Assembly (NCBI RefSeq): GCF_032884065.1
Contig: NC_088872.1
Location: forward strand, 37,493,132 to 37,557,131
DNA length: 64,000 nucleotides
Reading direction: 5' to 3'
From: Artemia franciscana
Lineage: Eukaryota; Arthropoda; Branchiopoda; Anostraca; Artemiidae
Below the pieces are notes generated by a model. That model was not told where the DNA came from and did no database searches. It was given only the letters and a program-made list of their open reading frames with translations. Made by a program: the position numbers and the translations under genes. Of this stretch, positions 11,790 to 36,480 are shown piece after piece; the stretch's first letter is position 1, and the number at the start of each line of letters is the position of its first letter.

Positions 11790-12119
11790 TCTATCTATCT
11801 ATATAAAAACGAGTTGTGTGTATACATGTTTGTTTGTAAAAAGAGCGTTTGCATATGACGTGATTATTAGTACATACGGCTTTGTATATGCACAGACAAT
11901 GGGAAAGCCAAGAATGTTGTATATTCGCAATTTTTACGTAGTTTGAAACACATATATAAATCTATCTATATTCACAGGTGGGACACAGGGACACAACTAC
12001 AATGGCGCGTAACTAATATGGCGCGTAACGACTTACGTGGGCGGGGGGGCTTTGGGGGGGCGCGAAGCGCCCCACCAACTAGGTGTTGAGGTGGCGCGAA
12101 GCGCCACCCCAACAGCTAG
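11790..12119 (+). mobile_element. Chimeric tail: second short Helitron end
   Basis: After the RepHel stop and a TCTA microsatellite, a new Helitron-like 5' start appears (TCTATATAAAAACGAG, then TTGTGTGTATACATG), followed at about 11880-11945 by another relic of a helicase C-terminus ([15 protein letters not shown] in one frame), then the GC-hairpin terminus. Unit B has the same arrangement at about 6660-6961. This looks like a small non-autonomous Helitron whose 3' end now serves the whole unit. Confidence 0.6.
12056..12119 (+). other. Doubled Helitron 3' terminus (unit C)
   Basis: GCGCGAAGCGC hairpin plus ACTAG (12078-12082), then GTGTTGAG and a second, longer GGTGGCGCGAAGCGCCACC hairpin plus CTAG (12116-12119). 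Unit B has only one hairpin. Confidence 0.75.
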
Positions 12120-12588
12120 TATATATATAAAAATAAGTTGTCTGTGTGTGTGTGGGTCTGTCGGGTGACGTCAAGTATGTGTGTTGACTGACGTCATGTT
12201 TTCGACTGACGAAATTACAGATCGGGACATCGGGACACAAATGACGACCGGGACACCGGCACTTAGGGAATATAAATGACGACCGGGACACTCAAAGAGA
12301 AAGCGACCGGGACACAAGGAATGTTCGATTAGCAATCACCATCAACAAAGCACCGGGATACAAATGACGACCGGGACACAGGGAGTATAAATGACGACCA
12401 GGATATAAGTAAAAAAAACTAAAAAAACTAAAAAAAAAGGTAAAAACTACAAAAAAAACTAAAAAGAAAAAAAAAGAAAAAAAGGAAAAAAATGAAAAAT
12501 AAAGGAGAAAAACAAAACTAAAAAAAATAATAAAAAAAAACTAAAAAGAAAAGGGCGAAGCGCCCCCACCACTAGGTGTTGGGGCTAG
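12120..12588 (+). mobile_element. Helitron unit D, short non-autonomous
   Basis: Starts TATATATATAAAAATAAGTT directly after the CTAG of unit C and ends GGGGCTAG (12585-12588). Contains two TGACGTCA boxes near 12165 and 12190, GACGACCGGGACAC minisatellite, A-rich filler and a 3' end with one full hairpin. No coding sequence remains. Confidence 0.75.
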
Positions 12589-12777
12589 TACTATATAAAA
12601 ATAAGTGGTCTGTGGGTTATGTCTGTCGAGTGACGTCATATCATCAGGTCGTCATGAAGTTAGTTGTCGTCATGTTTTGTTATGACGATGACGTCATTAA
12701 AGGTATTTAAGAAAATCGTTCAAAGACAAATTTTTAATTGTAAGAAGATCGTGGACAGAAAAATGTTTAATTGTAAA

Positions 12778-12876
12778 ATGACTGAAGAACCTACAATGGC
12801 AACAGCCGAGGAAGCTGCTCAAAGAGTCTATGCCAAAAAACTTGCGGCTGATAGAGAAAGTAAGAAAAGAAAGCGT
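12778..12876 (+). pseudogene. 5' stub of Helitron RepHel (unit E)
   Basis: Encodes MTEEPTMATAEEAAQRV and one partial 23-residue repeat unit, matching the start of RepHel in units B and C. It breaks off inside the repeat at GTGCCGA, exactly where the tRNA-like sequence begins. Confidence 0.7.
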
Positions 12877-12957
12877 GCCGAAGTAGCTGAGTTGGTAAAT
12901 CGTTATGTTCCAGGTTCCAGGTCCGAGAGGTTCTAGGTTCGAACCTTGGCTTTAGCA
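12877..12957 (+). repeat. tRNA-like sequence inside Helitron unit E
   Basis: Contains an A-box-like TAGCTGAGTTGG (12884-12895) and a B-box-like GGTTCGAACCT (12936-12946). The ends GCCGAAG and CTTTAGC can pair with one mismatch and one G-T pair, as an acceptor stem would. The T stem needs several wobbles and I could not place a sound anticodon arm. It is more likely a SINE head or a decayed tRNA than a working tRNA gene. Confidence 0.5.
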
Positions 12958-13199
12958 TTAATACAAAAGAAGAAAAAAAACTAAAAAAGGTAAAAACTAC
13001 AAAAAAAAAACTAAAAAGAAAATACTAAAAAAAACTAAAAACGGTAAAAAACTAAAAAAAAGGTAAAAAGTACAAAAAAACTAAAAAGAAAAAAACAACA
13101 AAAACTAATAAAAAAAAATAAAAAAAATAAAAACTGGAAAAGAAAAAAAAACAAAAAAGGAAAAAAAACTGAAAAATAAAGGAGAAAAAGAAAACTAAA

Positions 13200-13520
13200 A
13201 ACCAGGACACAGGGAATATAAATGACGACCGGGACACTCAAAGAGAAATTACAGACTGGGACACTGGGACACAAATAACGACCGGGAGATATAAATGACA
13301 ACCGGGACACTCAAAGATAAATTACAGACCGGGACACAGGGAATATAAATGACGACTGGGACGCTCAAAGAGGAATTACAGACTGGGACACTGGGACAAA
13401 AATGACGACCGGGATACTGGGAATATAAATGACGACCGGGACACAGGGACACAACTACAAGGGGGATGCCGGGGGCACAGGGGGATATATAAATGACGAC
13501 GGGGACACAGGGAATGTTCG
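13200..13520 (+). repeat. GACGACCGGGACAC minisatellite in Helitron E
   Basis: Irregular tandem copies of about 28-60 bp units with AAATGACGACCGGGACAC and GGGAATATA. The same minisatellite fills parts of units A and D, so it belongs to the non-autonomous Helitron body. Confidence 0.8.
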
Positions 13521-13715
13521 ATTAGCAATCACCATCAACAAAGCTCAAGGGCAATCATTAGAATAATCAGGTATAGATTTGAATACGGATTGTTTTTCCC
13601 ATGGACAATTTTATGTTGCATGTTCAAGAGTCGGTAAACCTGACAATCTATTTATATGCACAGACAATGGGACATCGAAGAATGTTGTAGATTCGCAAGT
13701 TTTACGTAGTTAAAA
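13508..13715 (+). pseudogene. Relic of Helitron helicase C-terminus (unit E)
   Basis: Matches the last about 65 codons of RepHel (LAITINKAQGQSLE, then VGKPDN) with an internal stop. Followed directly by the TA array. Confidence 0.75.
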
Positions 13716-13718
13716 ACA

Positions 13719-14031
<313 letters not shown>

Positions 14032-14171
14032 CTATATTCACAGGTGGGACACAGGGACACAACTACAATGACGCGTAACGACTTACGCGTACCGGAGGGC
14101 TTGGGGGGGGGTTGCGAAGCGCCCCCACCAACTAGGTGTTGGGTGGCGTGAAGTGCCAACCCAACAGCTTG

Positions 14172-14458
14172 TATATACTAAAAACGATACAACGTTTCCT
14201 AAGGATTAAATGACATAATTATGCTGTTGAAATATGCTCATAAATATGGCGTAAGTAATTATTGCGTTAAAGTAATGCCTTAACGAATTTTATTCACTCC
14301 GTGGCCTATCTAAATAGTTTTTTTCAGGCCAGAAAATCTCAGGATGCCAATTTACCTCTAAAAACATATGCAGTCGCTCTCGAGAAACACCCTTTCGCAC
14401 ACCCTTCCTGCTTACCTTTTCCCGGATTTCTACAAGTACACATTTAGAGCTGGGTCGA
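14172..14458. other. No recognised feature
   Basis: AT-rich DNA directly after the Helitron array. No open frame, RNA gene or repeat was recognised. Confidence 0.5.
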
Positions 14459-14600
14459 CTCTGGCTGAGCTTACAGAGTCACGCCACCGACCCCCCTCCC
14501 AAACCAAATAATTGGATACACTAGGATTTGAACCCTCGCCTTTCGGACAAAGGATTCCAAATCTAAGCATAACGGCTCCATATTGTTTCGGGAAAATTGG
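14459..14600 (-). mobile_element. Probable tRNA-derived SINE relic
   Basis: On the minus strand there is a perfect B box (GGGTTCAAATCCT) preceded by an anticodon-arm-like stretch and followed by GTGTATCCAATTATTTGG and a G-rich tail. That order fits a SINE head and body. The A box is not clear, and the family differs from the SINE at 133-268. Confidence 0.4.
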
Positions 14601-14886
14601 TATCTTGGAATATTTTTGTATAAAAAAAACGATCCGGATGGGTCAGAAGTCCGAGAAAATTCGTTAAGAGCCTCAATTTTGGTTCTTGGGATATTATCGC
14701 ATAAAAAAAAAGTATGAGAAAATTCGTTAAGAGCCTTAATTTTGGATTTTGCAAATGACGTCATTTACTATGTTAGTACATTATATAAGTATTTCTTATG
14801 ATATCGTATAAGCATTTTCTTATATGATGTCATGCGTAGCATATTTAAGATTGTTGAGTTCCCAACGCATCAATTATTTATACATA

Positions 14887-15370
14887 ATGCGTGATGGAAG
14901 GCCCAAAAAACGAAAACTTGCAGTTGCAGCTACTATAAATGCTGATTGTTTCCAACCAACACCTGAACAATCAAACGTGATAAGATGTGGAAATCGATAA
15001 CATGGACCATGAATTGCGACACCAATAATACGGGCAGCTAAAGTAAAGCCCATTGCTAAATTGTCTGAAGTAATCAAAAACTAAAAACGTGTCAGAAACG
15101 AAAATGAAGAGCAAAAATACGGGCGGTTATAAGATAAACAAAATTGACAATTACAGTGTGTCTAAAAATCAAATGAAGAGCAAAGAACCACGCAGTTAGA
15201 AGACATGCGACATCGAGCAAGTGAGTGAGTCAAAAAGGAAAATGAAGAGCAAAGACCTGTGCGGCTAGAAGAAAAGCGGCAGCGTGTCAAAAATGAAATG
15301 AAGAGCAAAAATGAAAAGCAAAGACACGTGGTTAGAAGACATGTGATACCAAACATGTGAGCGAGTTAAT
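14887..15370 (+). pseudogene. Decayed coding relic with NENEEQ-type charged repeats
   Basis: A weak frame starts MRDGRPKKRKLAVAAT and after several stops passes into repeated blocks of the form K/R-N-E-N-E-E-Q-R-x-V-R-L-E-D-M-R. These charged tandem repeats resemble the N-termini of Helitron proteins in arthropods but belong to a different, older subfamily than units B and C. There is no Rep or helicase motif nearby, so the assignment is tentative. Confidence 0.4.
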
Positions 15371-16738
15371 GAAAATCAACCTGGACAGCGAGAATCAAAA
15401 CGTGTCAAAATTGAAAATAATAGCGATGAGGATTCGAATGGGGAAAAATACTATTAGTCATTCCTGCAGGTTTCTATTTTGGGATGGAAATCTACTGGCA
15501 TATCATCTGAGTCAATGTCTAAAAAATCATTATTTATGCTTCTTGCCAAACCTTGCAAGCGGGCAGTAAATTTTTTTATGGATTCAATTCATCTCGTGTA
15601 TATTGACAAATCCTTGCGACCAAGAAAAATTTCATATGCCTCTGCTCCCAGTAAATACATTCATGTATCTCGCTTAATGCGAGGGATGCATAAAAGTTAA
15701 TTTAATTTTAATGTTCTATTACTCTACGTCTGGTGTTCCTTATATTTGAAAAAAAAATATTTCATTTCATTTTTGAATGGTGTTCTAAATCTTAATTTTG
15801 ACAGCCGATGCATGAATTTTTTTGTCCAAGCTATCCAGGAATTTCGTTTAGTCTCAAGCACTTAACTCACCAGAAACTTTTTCTTTGTTCGTTACCGGAT
15901 TTTATTCAGATTTAAAAAAAATACAGGAAGTACTGTAGTGATGCTCTTAAACAGTAAATTGACATGTTTTTAATCTTTTGATTACCTTATCCTGTAGACA
16001 CTCTAAAATTGTGTAAATTTGTCTGAGTTTACATACTTCTTCTTTACCTGGCTCTTGAAATTACTCCCGAAGGCAACTAATGGTATGGGATTTTCCGCAT
16101 TTTGCTTTTGTAAACTGACAATAAATGAAGCTGTAGCTGAGCTTTCACTTTTTATCTTATAAAATTTCTCCATCATTAATGATCTTGTCTGAAGATAAAG
16201 TGGGGAATTTGAATAGTATTTTAACTTCATTTAATTATTCAAAATATCTTTCTTTGGCAGTGACAAAGGAAAATAGTACAATTTTGACTTACAAGTACAT
16301 TCTTACCTTTTTTAACAGTCTCACAATTTGTTACTGACAGTTTTAGAACCACTGGAATACGGAACGCTCATTTATTATCGTTTTAATTTAAAGCCTATTC
16401 GTTTTTTTACGCACATTTAATTTTTTTATTGAAACCGTTTTTTTCCCTACCATTTATTTGTAGATGGGCGCTTTCTTACTCACAGCACAGTGCTTAAATT
16501 TCGAATCTTTTGTAATAGTTCTTCTCACTCTAATTGAGGAAACTCTACATAGTTTGTTTTGATTTTGACAGCATTGATGATTCCATTTGTTTTTCAACAT
16601 GACTGGTTCAAAGCTGTAGCTTTAAAATTGAAGTAGATGACATTATAGAATCGATTGATCTCTTCTATATATTTGATTGATTCTGTTCGATTAATTACCT
16701 TTTTTGTATATTTGTATCAAAAAACTTTTTTGGTTTAG
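15371..16738. other. No recognised feature upstream of PHKA exon
   Basis: Short open stretches exist (for example 15479-15700) but match nothing I recognise. The region is probably PHKA intron, since the first visible PHKA exon starts in mid-protein at 16739. Confidence 0.5.
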
Positions 16739-31446
<14,708 letters not shown>

Positions 31447-31572
31447 TTTTTAGTCACTTATTTTTTATTCTTTTTTCCTTTTAAATTTTTAATTAGTCGG
31501 ATCAAATAGATTTATTCGATTTTTAATTTAATTTTTGATGTGATTTTATTTTTAATGGATTGTTTCTGCTTC

Positions 31573-31578
31573 AATAAA
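31573..31578 (+). terminator. PHKA polyadenylation signal AATAAA
   Basis: Canonical AATAAA 127 bp after the PHKA stop codon, followed by a T-rich stretch. This gives a short 3' UTR of about 150 nt. Confidence 0.7.
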
Positions 31579-31579
31579 G

Positions 31580-33150
31580 TTTTGATTTATCATTTGTTTT
31601 GTTAATAGATCTTGAGTAACTCTAGGATGAGGCTTTTAGGTTGACGCTTACCTATGTGACAAATACAAAAACCATATGCTCAACTTTCTGTTTCTTTGAA
31701 GTTCTAGAGATGAATTATCGATAAAAATAGAAATACCACTAATACTATGCATCGCAGAAGACTGAACGAATATATGAAATGGGAATACTTTTAGAGGGGT
31801 ACATCTGTCAAACCACAAAATAGTATAGTTCTGTTTTTATGCTAAAAAGGGGAGTAACTGAATAACAATATAATATCATTTATAGTCAAAATAATTTCTA
31901 AAACATTCTCCTGGAAGATTTTCCTTGTAAAGCCGATTTTTATGCCAAATTGAGTTCATCTTCCTATGAACATCATTACTAGCAGAAAATACACAAATTT
32001 CGCAAAAAGCTTCATTTTATGACGGACTACTAACCGTCATTAAAATGTTGGGAGTTTGATCCTTGTCCAAAACTATATCTGAAAGCCGGTTTTTTACTCC
32101 CGAAGCCTGGCTGGATAAGCCACAAGAATCTGCGAACTTATACGTAATAGTAAAGAATAGATATAGAAAAGGAAACCCAAATAAATCTTGTTGCATCAAA
32201 ATGTAATGCATTTAAACGTTTTTTGCAAATGCGTCAATGTCCTCTACTGAGTACCATAAAAAATCCCTTTTTTTTAACATTTTGTTTTTATAAGTGATAA
32301 AAGGTATTAAAGTGTTATGAAATTTAGACTTCAAAGAAACTATTGGTTCAAGACTTTTAATTTCTTTAATAATTGTAGGGTCGACAGCCGCAGAAATAGT
32401 AGCTATTCCTTCGATCGTTTTTACAGGGCGCTTTATTCTACCTACTCAACTATTTCTTTCTCTTATTTTGTTTTCAGGCCAGATAATCTTTTCACATTTC
32501 TTTTTTTAAGCGTTTGTTTCTACTAAAAACCCAGCTTCTAAGTTAACTCGTTTTCGACAATCTACTGATGCTTCCTTTTTTTTTACAAAAAGAAGAAAAG
32601 AAAAAGAAATAGAGGCAGACGAAAACTTCAAGTATTTTTCCACTCCTTTCATTTACATATTACTATCAACATTATCTTTTTGAATTTTTGGCCTCTATTG
32701 ACATGGATTACTCTTTACTTAAGGTTCCTAAGAAGTGATTGAAAACCCGAAATTCTGTGATTTTGTAGATAAAAAATAGAAGCCGAAATTTTAGGATCCT
32801 TGAGCATAAAGTTTTCGTTTAGTCACAATAGTACATTTTCCTAAAATATGAAAGGTGTATTGAAAATTAATAGTTTCGCATATTTTATACAACCATAAAA
32901 TGCAGATCGTGTTGCTGTTTTGTATTGCTATCAAAATCCCTATTTCATAATTTCAGCTTCTACTGACTAGACCCCGCCCCGCGCCAACGACTTTTTAAAA
33001 GAGCTTATTCTCTCATTGGCAGCAGTCTTCTTGATTTCTTGCATCACAGTTTGATAACTGATTTCAAGAGACTCACAGTGTAATATAATTTTTCCCTTTG
33101 AAAAGCCTATTTTGCTTTTATACATCTATTAAGGTTATTAAACAGTTTAT
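31580..33150. other. Intergenic, nothing recognised
   Basis: Follows the PHKA polyadenylation signal. Short open frames at 32017-32211 (minus) and 32317-32526 (plus) show no motif. Confidence 0.5.
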
Positions 33151-33400
33151 GGTAACGAGCTGTAAATAATGAGCGACTGGGACAAATAGTAACCAAAACA
33201 CTAAAAAACGGAATTTCAACAGCAATAGACATATAAATAGAATTGGCGTTTTATTCTGATTCCAGTTTAGGATTCCAGGTGAAACATTTTTTTTTCAACT
33301 GAAAGTCAGAAGTAACATTAAAACTTAAAACGAACAGAAATTACTTTGTATATGTGGGGAGCTGTTTCCCCCACAATACCTTGGTCTTTATGTCACCGGA
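33150..33400 (+). repeat. Dispersed repeat and one foldback arm
   Basis: 33150-33240 matches the start of the repeat at 53130 and 63550 (GGTAACGAGCTGTA, then AGTAACCAAAAC). 33285-33395 is one arm of the foldback family (AACTTAAAACGAACAGAAATT) and is cut off in CTTTATG, where the composite element begins. Confidence 0.6.
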
Positions 33401-35070
33401 TCTGGTCGAGATTTAAAATGAGAGTTCTAAAGCACAAGATCCTTCTGGATATCAAATTTTATTAAGATCTGATATTTCGTTCGTAAGTTGTAAATACCTC
33501 ATTTTTTCTAATTTTCCCGAATTACTCCCCCCTAACTCTACCAAAGAGAGCGGATCCGGTTATGTCAGTCACCTATCTTGGACTTGTGCTTAGTCTTTCC
33601 ACCAAGTTTCATCCTGATCTCTCCGCTTTAAGCGTTTTCCAAAATTTCCGGTCCTCCCTCCCCCCTAATGACACTGGATCCGGTCAGGATTTAAAATAAG
33701 AGATCTGAGTTTCGAGTTCCTTCTAAACGAAATTTCATTAAGATACGATCACTCTTTCATGAGTCAAAAATACCTCATTTTTTCTAATTTTTTAGAATTA
33801 ACCAACTCCCCTCCCCCCCCCCCAAATCAAGCGGATCCGTTCCGGTTATGTCAATCCCGTATCTAGGACTTGTGCTTATTTTTCCCACCAAGTTTCATCT
33901 CGATCCCTCCACTCTAAGCATTATCCAAGATTTTAGGTCTGAGACACGATATCCTTCTAAACATTAAATTTCATTAAGATCCGATCACTCCTTCGTAAGT
34001 TAAAAATACCTCAGTTTTTTAATTTTTCAAATTAACCCTCCTCCCCCAACTCCCCCAAAGAGGGCGGATCTGTTCCGGTTATTTCAATCACGTATCTAGG
34101 ACTTATGATTATTTTTACCACCAAGTTTTATCCTGATCCCTCCACTCTAAGCGTTTTCCAAGATTTTAGGTCCCCGCCCGAACTCCCCCCAATGTCACCG
34201 GATCCGGTCGGGATTTAAACTAAGAGCTCTGAGACACGATATCCTTCCAAAAATCAAATTTCTTTAAGATCCGATCACTCCTTCGCAAGTTAAAAATACC
34301 TCATTTTTTCGAATTTTTCAGAATTAACCCCCCCCCCCCCCAAAGAGAGCATATCCGTTCCGGTTATGTCAATCACGTATCTAGGACTTGTGATTATTTT
34401 TCCCACAAAGTTTCATCCCGATCCCTCAACTCTAAGCGTTTTCCGAGATTTTAGGCTCCCCCCTCAATTCCCCCCAATGTCATCGGATCCTGTCGGTATT
34501 CAAAATAAGAGCTCTGAGACACGATATTCTCCCAAATTCATTATGATCCGATCACTCCTTCGTAAGTTAAAAATACCTCATTCTTTCTAATTTTCAGAAT
34601 TAACCCCCCCCCCCTAACTCGCCCAAACAGAGCAGATCCGTTCCAGTTATGTCAATCACGTATCTAGGACTTCTGCTTCACCAAGTTTCATCCTGATCCC
34701 TCCGTTCTAAGCGTTTTCCAAGATTTTAGGTTCGCCTCCCCCCAATGTCACCGGATCTGTTCGGGATTTTAAAATAAGAGCTCTGAGGCACGATATCCTT
34801 CCAAACATCAAATTTCATTAAGATCCCATCACCTGTTCGTAAGTTAAAAATACTTCATTTTTTCCAAATTAACCTACCCCCCACTCCCCCCAGAGGGTCA
34901 AATCGCGAAAAAGACTATTTCTAATTAAATCTGGTCCGTTCCCTGATACGCCTGCCAAATTTCATCGTCCTATCTTACCTGGAAGTGCCTGAAGTAGCAA
35001 AACCGGGACCGACAGAATTTGCGATCGCTATATTACACTCGGTTAATACCAAGTGCCATAAAAATAACAA
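33400..35070 (+). repeat. Composite element with internal repeats of about 290 bp
   Basis: Five tandem units with the landmark GTTATGTCAATCACGTATCT near 33558, 33846, 34078, 34372 and 34646 (spacing 230-295 bp). Each unit also has a CCACTCTAAGCGTTTTCCA block and a C-rich tract. The array ends in a unique tail (34886-35066) with GACAGAATTTGCGATCGCTA and AATACCAAGTGCCATAAAAA. The same tail ends the copy at 59590-61360, so the tail marks a defined element end. No protein is encoded. Confidence 0.75.
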
Positions 35071-35118
35071 AAACAAATAAACACGCATCCGTTATCTGTC
35101 TTCTGGCAAAATAATATG

Positions 35119-35645
35119 AAAAAAAAACTTCGTTTTCTTAAAGAGTTAAAGAGGCTGCGTCCCAAAGTCGAATCTTAAAACGTACAGGAATTAGGAGAGG
35201 CAGTTGGGGGGCTGCCGCCCCTCAAACTCCCCGCTTTTAAAGACTCTTCTGAACAGGTTTTTTGTTGTGGGGGGCTGCCGCCCCCCTAACCCCCGCTCTT
35301 GGCTTCGGAAAGGCCCTCTTTTAATTAACAAAAAAAAACTGTACAAAAGCGTCTTTAAAAGCGGGGGGTTTGGGGGGCGGCAGCCCCCCAACTGCCTCTC
35401 CTAATTCCTGTACGTTTTAAGGTTCGACTTTGGGACGCAGGCTCTTTAACTCTTTAAGAAAACGAAGTTTTTTTCATATTATTTCTGTACGTTTTTCTCC
35501 AATCCATGGTGGATGTAATTTAATGATTCCTGTACTCCTCGTACAGGAATTAGGACTGCCTCTCCTAATTCCTGTACGTTTTAAGGTTCGACTTTGGGAC
35601 GCAGCTTTAACTCTTTAAGAAAACGAAGTTTTTTTCATATTTTGT
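35119..35645. repeat. Large palindrome plus a third partial arm
   Basis: Arms at 35119-35242 and 35355-35480 are inverted copies (AACTTCGTTTTCTTAAAGAG inward to CCCGCTTTTAAAGAC), with a loop that itself has GGGGGGCTGCCGCCCCCC. A third, partial right-hand arm lies at 35555-35645. The family is a foldback-type non-coding element. Its outer end comes within 15 bp of the tRNA-Lys gene. Confidence 0.8.
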
Positions 35646-35648
35646 GAC

Positions 35649-35654
35649 AAAAAA
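35649..35654 (-). terminator. Pol III terminator of tRNA-Lys
   Basis: TTTTTT on the minus strand, starting two bases after the tRNA end. Confidence 0.85.
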
Positions 35655-35655
35655 C

Positions 35656-35728
35656 CGCCCGATAAGGGAATTGAACCCTTGACCTTAGGATTAAAAGTCC
35701 CACGCTCTACCGACTGAGCTAACCGGGC
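35656..35728 (-). tRNA. tRNA-Lys (anticodon UUU)
   Basis: On the minus strand a complete 73-nt cloverleaf can be drawn: acceptor GCCCGGT/ATCGGGC with one G-T pair, D arm GCTC/GAGC, anticodon stem TGGGA/TCCTA with loop CTTTTAA (anticodon TTT), T arm AAGGG-TTCAATT-CCCTT and discriminator G. A box TTAGCTCAGTCGG and B box GGTTCAATTCC are in place. A run of six T follows (35654-35649), a good Pol III terminator. No intron. It looks functional. Confidence 0.95.
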
Positions 35729-35749
35729 ATGTTTGAAGTCGAAATACCT

Positions 35750-36480
35750 GCATGTGTATAAATATAACTTTTAAATAACTTTTAAGAATTTCAAAAATTA
35801 ACATGGGCGCTTATGGGGAAATGGGTTTTTCTAAGCTAGAAAATCGAGGGGTTAAAATTTTCCGACGAAACTTTCCAGAAAAATTACTCGGAAAATTCCG
35901 CGTCGAATGAGTCTTCGTACACCCAGATCCGATGTTGGCTGTGACCTGTAGGCGTGGCAGAACAATATGAACATTAAGTGGCTATGCGTGGGTTCTGGAA
36001 AACAGGGAAGGAGTTATCGGATCGAGCTGAAATTTCGCGGATAAGCTCCTGGGCCCTAGTGGACCTTAACTTGTGAATTTCAGCCCGATCGGACAACGTT
36101 AAAGGGGGGCTGGGGGTCAAAACTTTCGGCCAGATTTTCCCTATGAAGGAAAAGTCGGAGGGGGACGAAATTTGGCAGGTTTTTTAGTTGGAGCTCGGGC
36201 TACGAAATGCATCCCTTTCCATCCCTCTGCGACCACTGGAACCGAAGATCGCTTAACATTGTCGTGGTTCGCCTCTTTAAAGAGGCACGAGTGTGCCTCC
36301 TTGAAATACAATATTCCACTTTTTTATGATAGGGGCTTGAAACTTCTACAGCAGGGTCTGATAATGTGATTTTGTTAAGATTCTATGACTTTTAGAGGGT
36401 ATTTCCCCCTATTTTCTAAAATAAGGCACATTTTCTCAGGCTCGTAACTTTTGACCAATAAGACTAAACTTGCTGAAACT
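35750..36480. repeat. Mosaic of dispersed non-coding repeats
   Basis: 35880-36250 has the style of a dispersed repeat (GATCGGACAACGTTAAAGG). 36280-36480 is an inverted copy of the repeat that also occurs near 53270-53460 and 63670-63870 (CAGGTCTGATAATGTGATTT against the forward form). No gene is visible. Confidence 0.5.

Larger units (their letters stand above)
6962..12119 (+). mobile_element. Helitron unit C, nearly intact autonomous copy
   Basis: A complete rolling-circle transposon: 5' end TCTATATATATAAAAATAAG at 6962, leader with three TGACGTCA boxes, one large Rep-helicase gene, a TCTA microsatellite, a short chimeric tail and a doubled GC-hairpin terminus ending CTAG at 12116-12119. 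No terminal inverted repeats or target duplication are expected for Helitrons and none are seen. It lies between units B and D with no host DNA at either join. Confidence 0.9.

Noticed and set aside
15357-15700. Overlapping frames that might be a host exon
   Set aside because: They lack recognised motifs, good splice sites or similarity to PHKA, and lie next to a decayed repeat-coding relic.
34366-34590. Frames within the composite repeats (also 59771-59974 and 60914-61099)
   Set aside because: Similar short frames recur because the repeat unit recurs; none has protein motifs or extends through a full unit.
35191-35404. Two overlapping frames on opposite strands with similar GGCRP-type proteins
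   Set aside because: They arise because the DNA is a palindrome, so both strands read alike. There is no gene.
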